The position numbers and the translations under genes were made by a program. Below are positions 24,053-29,985 of a DNA stretch of 29,985 nt, in pieces. The stretch covers positions 1-29,985 of the forward strand of contig CAZRUA010000037.1 in NCBI GenBank assembly GCA_964603125.1. The letters are read 5' to 3'. Below the pieces are notes generated by a model, which was not told the DNA's origin, searched no databases, and saw nothing but the letters and a program-made list of their open reading frames with translations. This DNA comes from CAZRUA01 sp964603125. Its GTDB lineage: Bacteria; Bacteroidota; Bacteroidia; B-17B0; Aurantibacillaceae. Positions within the stretch are counted from its first letter, which is position 1; each line of letters starts with the position of its first letter.

Positions 24053-24838
24053 GTGGAAAATTATTTACTAATTGCAATAGTATCCTTATTCGGATCTTTA
24101 TTAACGTTTTATAGCGGTTTTGGTTTGGGCACATTATTGCTCCCTGTTTTTTGTATTTTCTTTAATGTTCAAGAGGCAGTTGCATTAACTGCTATAGTTC
24201 ATCTTTTAAACAATGTTTTTAAATTTTTCTTAGTAGGTAAGTATATTGATGTTAAGATTCTATTGAGATTTGGAGTTCCTTCATTAATAGCATCTTTTAT
24301 AGGTGCATATATACTAATTAGCGTTAATAAACCTGTAAATATTTATTCATTTGAGCTTTTCGGTTTGATATGTAATATATCACTAGTGAATTTATTTATT
24401 GGTTCGTTAATTATATTTTTTGCTTTTTTTGAAATTATGCCTTATTTCAAGAAACTAGCTTTCAGCGAGAGTAAGTTGGTTTATGGAGGCTTAATAAGTG
24501 GGTTTTTTGGAGGTTTGTCGGGGCATCAAGGTGCATTAAGAAGCGCTTTTTTAACTAAATTAAAACTCAGTAAGGAACAGTTTGTGGCCACAGGAATTTC
24601 TGTTGCATTAATGGTAGATGTTGCTCGGCTAATTATTTATGGTTCTAATTACAATAAAATTAATTTTGATCAAGCTAAATATTATTTGTTAGTTGCTGTT
24701 TTATCAGCTTTTATAGGAGCTTATTTCGGGAATAAATTTCTAAAGAAAACAACTTATCAATTTGTTCAAAAGTTGACTTCTATTCTGCTTATACTTTTCG
24801 CCTTAGCTATGATTTTTGGGCTTGTTGACAAAAAGTAG
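24053..24838 (+). CDS. TauE/SafE-family membrane permease
   Basis: A 261-residue polytopic protein with about eight hydrophobic helices in two similar halves, as in the TauE/SafE (sulfite exporter, DUF81) family. Both halves carry the family's glycine-rich opening: FYSGFGLGTLLLP (about 19-31) and YGGLISGFFGGLSGHQGALR (about 143-162). Members export sulfite, sulfonates or other small organic anions; the substrate cannot be inferred here. The start is GTG at 24053, with no ATG near. A possible short inverted repeat (24855-24870) separates it from the next gene, which points the same way. Confidence 0.88.
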   Translation: MENYLLIAIVSLFGSLLTFYSGFGLGTLLLPVFCIFFNVQEAVALTAIVHLLNNVFKFFLVGKYIDVKILLRFGVPSLIASFIGAYILISVNKPVNIYSFELFGLICNISLVNLFIGSLIIFFAFFEIMPYFKKLAFSESKLVYGGLISGFFGGLSGHQGALRSAFLTKLKLSKEQFVATGISVALMVDVARLIIYGSNYNKINFDQAKYYLLVAVLSAFIGAYFGNKFLKKTTYQFVQKLTSILLILFALAMIFGLVDKK

Positions 24839-24854
24839 TATAAGGTTAATTCTT

Positions 24855-24870
24855 TATTCCCTAAGGAATA
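24855..24870. repeat. Short inverted repeat
   Basis: TATTCC and GGAATA flank a 4-base CTAA loop (24855-24860, 24865-24870). There is no T-run, so it is not a standard terminator. It lies 11 bases upstream of a TAATTTAG box at 24882-24889 and 25 bases before the next ATG, so it could be an operator or chance. Confidence 0.3.
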
Positions 24871-24895
24871 GCGAAATAATGTAATTTAGCAGATA

Positions 24896-25537
24896 ATGTG
24901 GCATAGCTGGAACATAGCATTTAAGAACAGAAATTTTGTAATGAAATTTGTGATTTCTTTTTTGGCCTTGGCATTATTACTATATTTCTTTGCTTGGTTT
25001 TTAAATTATGTAGAACTTAGACAAGGACATGTTTTTTATGATCCTGTTTTAGAATTTTTTAAGCCGAGAGATGTTTCCTATTATATTTTTGGTATTACTT
25101 ACGCAAGCGCAATTGGAGGAATTATCTATGCCAGTAGAACGCCATATTTAGTTGTGCATCTTTGCCAAATGTATTTTCTTTTGACGGTATTTAGAGTGAT
25201 TACTTTGTTTTTTGTCCCTCTTAACCCGCCTGAAGGTATTATTACTCTTAAAGATGCTTTTTTAGATAATACATTTTATGCTAATGGCGGTAATTTAAAA
25301 GATCTCTTTTTCTCAGGTCATACGGCTACAGTTTTTTTGTTTGTTTTTTTTGTGGATAATAAAATATTGAAATTAATATTTTTGATAGCTGCTTTGGCAG
25401 TAGCTTTTGGCGTTATGATACAGCATGTTCATTACAGCTACGATGTTTTAGTAGCGCCTTTGTTTTCTTTTTTAAGTTATCGCTTAGTAAAGAAATATGT
25501 AAAATTTCATCAAGGAAGTTTAGCTATTTTGGTTTAG
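24896..25537 (+). CDS. PAP2 / sphingomyelin-synthase-like membrane phosphotransferase
   Basis: A 213-residue membrane protein with about six helices. FFSGHTA (138-144) and HVHYSYDV (177-184) give the H142, H179, D183 triad of the PAP2_3/sphingomyelin-synthase branch, in which a lipid phosphate head group is hydrolysed or exchanged through a phospho-His intermediate. The classic PAP2 motif KxxxxxxRP is not seen, which is usual for this branch. Possible roles are phosphatidate or pyrophosphate lipid phosphatase, or head-group transfer to a ceramide-type lipid, since many Bacteroidota make sphingolipids. A -7-like box ends 6 bases before the ATG. The stop overlaps the convergent K+ channel gene at 25534-25537. 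Confidence 0.8.
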   Translation: MWHSWNIAFKNRNFVMKFVISFLALALLLYFFAWFLNYVELRQGHVFYDPVLEFFKPRDVSYYIFGITYASAIGGIIYASRTPYLVVHLCQMYFLLTVFRVITLFFVPLNPPEGIITLKDAFLDNTFYANGGNLKDLFFSGHTATVFLFVFFVDNKILKLIFLIAALAVAFGVMIQHVHYSYDVLVAPLFSFLSYRLVKKYVKFHQGSLAILV

Positions 25538-26553
25538 CTATTACTCAATAATTCTTTCAATCTTACTATTTGCTCAGAGGTTCCCAAAACAAATATTTTG
25601 GCTTCAGGAATTATTTTAGTGTCAGCACTTGGATTAACAATATACTCGCCCATAGCTGTTTTAAAGCCTATTATATTTGCACCAGATTTATTTCTGATTT
25701 CTAAATCTTTTAATGTTTTGTGACGTAAGTGTTCGGGAATATTATCAAAAGTTATCTCTTCAAGATTTATTGCTTCACCGCCTTGTCCTGTGATATGATC
25801 TATAAATTCAATCACGTCAGGTTTCATAACCAAACTAGCCATGTGTGCACCACCAATTTTATCTGGCATTATAACATTATCCGCACCTGCTATTTTTAGT
25901 TTAACATCAGAATTATCGTCACTTGCGCGACTAATGATGGTAAGTTTTGGATTTAGATTACGAGCTGTTAAAACAATAAATAAGTTGTCGGCATCAATTG
26001 GTAAGGTAGTTATAAGAGCTTTGGCGTGTAAAATTCCGGCACTCAATAAAATTTCGTCTTGTGTTGCATCACCTGTTAAAACTAAATCAGCAAACTCGTG
26101 CGTCATTGAAGTAGTTACATCTTTTTTATTTTCAATAACAACAAATCTACGTTTGTATTTTTTTAATACTTGTGCAGCTTGTCGGCCATTTCTTCCATAG
26201 CCACAAATTATAACATGATCTCTTAACTTTTCTATTGTTGCGTTCAATTTGCGTTGTTTATAAAGTTCTTTTAGCTCACCATCACTAACAAATTTTGTAA
26301 TTGATGTAACGGCATATGCAAATGTACCAAAACTTGTTATAATAAGAAAGGAGGTGAAAATTCTCCCGCTAGTATCTAACGGTTGCACTTCACCGTAACC
26401 TACCGTTGCAACTGTAATTATGGTCATGTAAAAGGCATCGAAAAAACTATAACCACAAATTAATTGATAACCAATTATTCCAATAAAAATAATTGCCAAC
26501 AATAAGTAAAGTGGTAGCAGGAAGCGGTTATACTGTTTTAGAGCATTAAGCAT
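25534..26553 (-). CDS. Potassium channel with C-terminal TrkA/RCK regulatory domain
   Basis: A 339-residue two-helix K+ channel subunit. The first helix is about 11-31, the pore helix about 37-48, the selectivity filter TVGYG at 50-54, and the second helix about 64-85. The RCK N-domain begins near residue 112 with the Rossmann motif VIICGYGRNGRQAA, followed by VIENKKD and TGDATQDEIL. The TrkA_C-like domain runs from about 255 to the end. This is the MthK/Kch type of ligand-gated channel, probably a tetramer in the inner membrane gated by nucleotide or cation. It starts 32 bases after the PspC gene and may be co-transcribed with it. Confidence 0.93.
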   Translation of the reverse strand: MLNALKQYNRFLLPLYLLLAIIFIGIIGYQLICGYSFFDAFYMTIITVATVGYGEVQPLDTSGRIFTSFLIITSFGTFAYAVTSITKFVSDGELKELYKQRKLNATIEKLRDHVIICGYGRNGRQAAQVLKKYKRRFVVIENKKDVTTSMTHEFADLVLTGDATQDEILLSAGILHAKALITTLPIDADNLFIVLTARNLNPKLTIISRASDDNSDVKLKIAGADNVIMPDKIGGAHMASLVMKPDVIEFIDHITGQGGEAINLEEITFDNIPEHLRHKTLKDLEIRNKSGANIIGFKTAMGEYIVNPSADTKIIPEAKIFVLGTSEQIVRLKELLSNS

Positions 26554-26585
26554 AGCAAATAAGCTGTTATAGTATTGTTATGCAT

Positions 26586-26819
26586 TTATAAATCCCATAC
26601 ACTAGGACGTTTTCTGTATTTTCTAGGTTTGAAAAAGTCTTTATGTTCAAGTAAAAAAGCAAGTATGAAATAAATAATAATTGGAGAACCAAAGGTGAAA
26701 AAGGATAGATAAATAAAATACATTCGAACTGTGGTACCTCTGATACCAAGTTTTTTGCCTAGCCAAGAGCAAACGCCAAAGGCTTGTTCTTCAAACCAAT
26801 GTATTGTCTTTTTTATCAT
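26586..26819 (-). CDS. PspC-domain small membrane protein
   Basis: A 77-residue protein consisting of a PspC domain: HWFEEQAFGVCSWLGKKLGI is the usual opening in which a Gly-containing turn precedes the membrane helix. RTTVRMYFIYLSFF-like text and a long hydrophobic stretch (33-57) follow, then a basic tail. PspC proteins relate to envelope stress sensing in proteobacteria, but short stand-alone forms in Bacteroidota have no settled function. The start is the ATG at 26819, which overlaps the preceding stop by 1 base (TAATG). An earlier in-frame start at 26894 would overlap the preceding gene by 76 bases and is rejected. Confidence 0.85.
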   Translation of the reverse strand: MIKKTIHWFEEQAFGVCSWLGKKLGIRGTTVRMYFIYLSFFTFGSPIIIYFILAFLLEHKDFFKPRKYRKRPSVWDL

Positions 26820-27259
26820 TAAGCTTTTTTTCTGAACGAATGAACAGTACCAACTATTGCAAAAGCAATTGCTATAAAGCAATAAAATACCCAACCTGGT
26901 GCGGTTTCATCAAATGAGACGCTGCCAGGACTTGCAATCATAACAAGGTCCCATAACAACATAATACCAGTTATACTTAAACCTATAATACTTAAAACTT
27001 TAGTTGTTTTAGTTTTAACTTTTACTAAATATAGAATGTAGGTAAAAATAAAAAAGGCAAAAAAAGCGGCAGAAATAAACCCCATTTGTTGAGTTAAGTT
27101 GTCGTCATCATTCGAATCAGAATAGCCTCCGTAACTCTCAAAGGAAAAAGAATCCCATGAATTCCATCTTGCAGATCTAACTTCTTCTGCATAAAATCCA
27201 GTTAAAATTATTAACGCAATTCCAAATACAATTGCTACAATAGAAAATGCTCTAGCCAT
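26819..27259 (-). CDS. Small four-helix membrane protein of unknown function
   Basis: A 146-residue protein with membrane helices at about 4-23, 58-80, 87-106 and 122-140. An acidic, Ser/Tyr-rich loop with a run of Asp (SDSNDDDN) lies between helices 1 and 2. I do not recognise the family. It is translationally coupled to the PspC gene by a 1-base overlap and has its own promoter box at 27288-27295, so the two proteins probably act together at the inner membrane. Confidence 0.75.
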   Translation of the reverse strand: MARAFSIVAIVFGIALIILTGFYAEEVRSARWNSWDSFSFESYGGYSDSNDDDNLTQQMGFISAAFFAFFIFTYILYLVKVKTKTTKVLSIIGLSITGIMLLWDLVMIASPGSVSFDETAPGWVFYCFIAIAFAIVGTVHSFRKKA

Positions 27260-27287
27260 CCTGAGTAAAATTTAAGTTTTAATTCTA

Positions 27288-27295
27288 CAAATATA
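27288..27295 (-). promoter_or_regulatory. Candidate -7 element for the membrane protein-PspC unit
   Basis: Minus-strand TATATTTG, exact TAnnTTTG, ends 28 bases before the ATG at 27259. It lies in the 57-base gap behind the DUF2851 gene. No clear -33 TTG. Confidence 0.45.
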
Positions 27296-27316
27296 TAAAA
27301 ATGAATGAAAATCAGG

Positions 27317-28591
27317 CTATTTCTTAGACATTAAATGATTACCAATAGCGCAGTTTAGGCATTTTTTGAATTTGCAATAATTATTGTTTAATTGTATTAG
27401 TGACTGAGTATCGCCAGCGTTTTTAGCTTTAATGTTTAATTCATCAAATGATGCAATTATCTTGTTTTGTTCAGGCTCAATACACTCTAAAAGATTTATT
27501 GCTCTTTCAATGTAAATTTCGTCTTGTTTTTCTTTACCATAAAGAAATAGAAATGGCACAATGGTATTTATTAAAACATTTTGAAATGATTGTTCTCCTA
27601 AATCCTTTTTTGATTTAGAACTTGTTTTGCCAAATTGATAATGACTATCCCAATACTCACTTGCTTGAACCTCGAAAAGTTTCCTTAATTCATCGATATT
27701 TTTGCTGTCGAGAATTTTTGAAAACAAAGAACTCGATTTGAAAACAAGTTGCGCAAATTGTGCAATTCGTATAGTTGGAAAATTTTTTGGGCGCATGCGC
27801 ATAAATTTCCAAGTATCAGTTGCAATTGGTATGAGTTTGTATTTATGAGATAAAAAAGTGTATTCGTTTTGTAAGGTCTTAAAATACTCATCTTTTAGGC
27901 TTTTTTGTAGCATCCCAGCTTGACCAAAAAGTAAAGATTCGATTTGAATTAAATTATTTTTGTGTTTTGAAAGTGTATTAATGTTTAAGCTTTTGGCAAG
28001 AAGATAAAAGGGTTCTGCATTAACTTTGAAACCGAAGTTTTTTGCCAAGAAAAAATAGAAAGTTTCTTCCCAGTTATTTTTACTTAATTGTAACTGGTGT
28101 TTTATTTCACTAGTTTTTGTTTCTAATCTTTCATAAAGCATTCTTTCAAGCCACGAAGCAATAGTAATTTCATTTACTTCTGAAATGCCATAAGCACAAG
28201 GAATTTTTGTTTTTTGCTTTTTCAGAAATTCATAGTTTGTAATGATATTAGGAAGAATTCTGAATTTCAATTCGAGTGTAGGGATTGAATTTCCTTTTTG
28301 GTTTTGAATTTCCTTATCATGATTTAAAACAACATGTAAAATAACATTATTGTAAGCAGAATTGTTTTGATGCACGTGTGTATCCCAATCGCTCGATTTC
28401 AAATGAATTTCAATGTTTCCAGCCCAAATGGTATTATTTATTTTAATTTGTGCGTTAAAAAAATCGGGCCCAGCATCTAAGTTGTGCTCTCCTTGTTTAA
28501 TAATTTCAATATTTTCTCCTTGAGTAGTTTTTAAACTAATTTGGTCAAGCAATTTGTATTTCCAAACGTAATGTAAAAAGTCTTCGTTCAT
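27317..28591 (-). CDS. DUF2851 family protein, putative PD-(D/E)XK-like fold
   Basis: A 424-residue cytoplasmic protein found throughout Bacteroidota. The conserved block is near the N-terminus: GEHNLDAGPDFFNAQI (34-49) and GNIEIHLKSSDWDTHVH (58-74). This arrangement (E36, D43, then E61-I-H63) resembles a PD-(D/E)XK nuclease core with His in place of the usual Lys; that reading is mine. Three Cys close the protein (C406, C411, C414), and another is at C132, so a metal or Fe-S site is conceivable. It starts 29 bases after pyrF and may share its transcript. Its function has not been established to my knowledge. Confidence 0.88.
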   Translation of the reverse strand: MNEDFLHYVWKYKLLDQISLKTTQGENIEIIKQGEHNLDAGPDFFNAQIKINNTIWAGNIEIHLKSSDWDTHVHQNNSAYNNVILHVVLNHDKEIQNQKGNSIPTLELKFRILPNIITNYEFLKKQKTKIPCAYGISEVNEITIASWLERMLYERLETKTSEIKHQLQLSKNNWEETFYFFLAKNFGFKVNAEPFYLLAKSLNINTLSKHKNNLIQIESLLFGQAGMLQKSLKDEYFKTLQNEYTFLSHKYKLIPIATDTWKFMRMRPKNFPTIRIAQFAQLVFKSSSLFSKILDSKNIDELRKLFEVQASEYWDSHYQFGKTSSKSKKDLGEQSFQNVLINTIVPFLFLYGKEKQDEIYIERAINLLECIEPEQNKIIASFDELNIKAKNAGDTQSLIQLNNNYCKFKKCLNCAIGNHLMSKK

Positions 28592-28620
28592 GTGTACTGA
28601 CTTTGTGAAATAGTAAACGT

Positions 28621-29454
28621 TTACTTAATCCATTTGCTCATTTCAAGTTGGATTTTCTTCGCTTCTTCAGCAGCTTTTTCTGCAAAATTGATTTCATTTG
28701 AAGCGTATAGTATGCCCCTAGAAGAGTTAACAAGCAAGCCTATGTCTTCGATTAACCCGTATTTACATACTTCTTCTAAGCTACCACCTTGTGCGCCAAC
28801 TCCAGGAACTAAAAGAAAGTGTTTTGGAATTATTTTGCGTATTTCGCTCAGCATTTCGGCTTTTGTTGCGCCAACAACATACATCATATCATTAGCTGTA
28901 CCCCAATTTTTGGATGTTTTCAAAACTTTTTCATACAAAAAGTCTTCGGGTTGATTGTCTTCAACATTACTAATATGCTGTGTTTGAAAATCAAAAGCAC
29001 CTTCGTTACTAGTTAAAGCTAATAGTATAACCCATTTATTAGGAATTCCCGTGAAAGGTTTTACGGAGTCGCTACCCATATAAGGCGCTACTGTTATTGA
29101 GTCGAAATTTAGTTTTTGTAAAAAGGCCTGAGCATACATTTTACTTGTATTTCCTATATCTCCGCGTTTAGCATCGGCAATTGTAAAATGATTAGGGTAA
29201 TTTTTGTTTAAATATTCAATTGTTTTTTCTAAACTTTTCCAACCTTCAATTCCGTATGCTTCATAAAACGCTGTATTTGGTTTGTAAGCTACACAGTATT
29301 CATGGGTAGCATCAATGATTGCTTTATTGAATTCAAAAATAGGATCTTCTTGATTTAATAAGTGTTTCGGAATTTTTGTTAAATCTGGGTCTAAACCTAC
29401 ACACAAAAAGGTCTTTTTTGATTTTATTTCCTTAATTAATTCTTCTCTTGTCAT
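28621..29454 (-). CDS. pyrF: Orotidine 5'-phosphate decarboxylase (subfamily 2)
   Basis: PyrF decarboxylates OMP to UMP, the last step of de novo pyrimidine synthesis. The 277-residue length and motif layout are those of subfamily 2: FLCVGLDPDL (16-25), KPNTAFYEAYG (58-68) and the catalytic DAKRGDIGNT (94-103), including D94, K96 and D99. The phosphate-binding VPGVGAQGG follows later. The ATG at 29454 lies behind the gap terminator, and I see no convincing promoter in the 50-base gap. The downstream DUF2851 gene follows after 29 bases. Confidence 0.96.
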   Translation of the reverse strand: MTREELIKEIKSKKTFLCVGLDPDLTKIPKHLLNQEDPIFEFNKAIIDATHEYCVAYKPNTAFYEAYGIEGWKSLEKTIEYLNKNYPNHFTIADAKRGDIGNTSKMYAQAFLQKLNFDSITVAPYMGSDSVKPFTGIPNKWVILLALTSNEGAFDFQTQHISNVEDNQPEDFLYEKVLKTSKNWGTANDMMYVVGATKAEMLSEIRKIIPKHFLLVPGVGAQGGSLEEVCKYGLIEDIGLLVNSSRGILYASNEINFAEKAAEEAKKIQLEMSKWIK

Positions 29455-29470
29455 AATGTTTTTTAAACTA

Positions 29471-29498
29471 AAAACCCTTTCGTAATTGAAAGGGTTTT
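29471..29498 (-). terminator. Rho-independent terminator of gap
   Basis: AAAACCCTTTC (29471-29481) and GAAAGGGTTTT (29488-29498) form a perfect 11-bp stem with a 6-base loop. On the minus strand it follows the gap stop by 6 bases and ends in TTTTT. Confidence 0.85.
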
Positions 29499-29504
29499 GA
29501 AATT

Positions 29505-29985
29505 CTAATAGTATTGTAATCTTCTTACCTCTGCTAACTGTTTAGCAAATCGTATAACTTGTCTTGTATAGCCATATTCATTATCGTACCAAACGTAAAG
29601 CACTAAGCTTTTCTTATTTGGAGAAACGATTGTTGCATTGCTATCAAAAACTGATGGACAAGGATTACCAATTACATCAGTTGAAACTAATTCATTACTG
29701 AAAGCGTATTGAATTTGCTCAACTAAATTTCCTTGTAAAGCATATTTTTTTACGGTTTCATTGATTTCTTCAATCGTTAAATTTTCTTTGTTTGTTGTAA
29801 TGTTTAAGATAGCTAAGGATACATTTGGTGTTGGTACACGAACCGAGTTAGCTGTGAATTTTCCTGATAATTGAGGTAATACTTTTTTCAAAGCACTTTC
29901 AGCTCCAGTTTCTGTAATAACCATGTTTAAAGCAGCGGAACGACCACGACGATATTTTTTGTGGTAGTTATCTAATAAATTTTGG
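29505..29985 (-). CDS. gap: Glyceraldehyde-3-phosphate dehydrogenase, C-terminal part (runs off the window)
   Basis: The open frame continues past the ATG at 29924 to the window end, reading QNLLDNYHKKYRRGRSAALN before MVITETGAESALKK. It is therefore a 5'-truncated gene of which about 159 codons are visible. Characteristic text: RRGRSAALN, VRVPTPNVSLAILN (the substrate-side VPTP motif) and WYDNEYGYTRQVI near the end. GAPDH oxidises glyceraldehyde 3-phosphate to 1,3-bisphosphoglycerate with NAD(P)+. The NAD-binding half and active-site Cys lie outside the window, so cofactor preference cannot be judged. Stop codon TAG, then a strong terminator. Confidence 0.95.
   Translation of the reverse strand, partial: QNLLDNYHKKYRRGRSAALNMVITETGAESALKKVLPQLSGKFTANSVRVPTPNVSLAILNITTNKENLTIEEINETVKKYALQGNLVEQIQYAFSNELVSTDVIGNPCPSVFDSNATIVSPNKKSLVLYVWYDNEYGYTRQVIRFAKQLAEVRRLQYY

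Noticed and set aside
26820..26894. Longer PspC protein from 26894
   Set aside because: It would overlap the upstream gene by 76 bases; the ATG at 26819 gives a TAATG junction and the normal PspC start.
25..29985. Genome-wide reassignment of UGA to Trp (code 4)
   Set aside because: All other genes use TGG for Trp and show no in-frame TGA. The restored glycosyltransferase itself would end on a TGA in a perfect ATGA overlap. Kept only as a question about UGA efficiency.

Overview
The window is chromosomal DNA of a member of the Bacteroidota, probably Flavobacteriia- or Chitinophagia-like. The evidence is direct: low G+C (about one third by eye), type IX secretion sorting domains of both types (type A near 7852-8100, type B/CHU_C near 23700-23994), a DUF2851 protein, an MraY with a long insertion between membrane helices, a subfamily-2 PyrF, and repeated TAnnTTTG promoter -7 boxes in front of genes. 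It contains no RNA gene, CRISPR array, integrase or insertion sequence.

Layout. (1) 25-6660, minus strand: the start of the division and cell-wall (dcw) cluster, mraZ-rsmH-ftsL-ftsI-murE-mraY, preceded by a four-box MraZ operator with exact 10-bp spacing and followed at the window edge by a REP-like palindrome. (2) 6975-10133: an atypical PlsC-like acyltransferase, a T9SS cargo protein broken by a one-base frameshift, and an outer-membrane barrel protein. (3) 10216-16207: a lone Asp/Asn-hydroxylase-family gene converges on a tightly coupled minus-strand operon of two KAS III enzymes, an acyl carrier protein, an SDR ketoreductase, a membrane GT2 glycosyltransferase, a GNAT acyltransferase and a second Asp/Asn-hydroxylase homologue. 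I infer that it builds a short hydroxyacyl group on its own carrier protein and installs it on a surface glycan or glycolipid. (4) 16322-23994, plus strand: two small secreted proteins, a TPR-bearing GT-C-type membrane protein, and a 1508-residue T9SS-exported protein with 11 Ig-like repeats. (5) 24053-25537, plus strand: a TauE/SafE permease and a sphingomyelin-synthase-like PAP2 protein. (6) 25534-29985, minus strand: a K+ channel with RCK domain, a PspC protein, a small membrane protein, a DUF2851 protein, pyrF, and the 3' part of gap.

Most notable are the region-3 operon and its glycosyltransferase. That reading frame is interrupted by two in-frame TGA codons four codons apart, yet continues through the family's conserved last membrane helix to a perfect ATGA overlap with the next gene. 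None of the other 28 genes in the window ends in TGA. Several genes also begin only 4-8 bases after a -7 box, suggesting leaderless or nearly leaderless messages.
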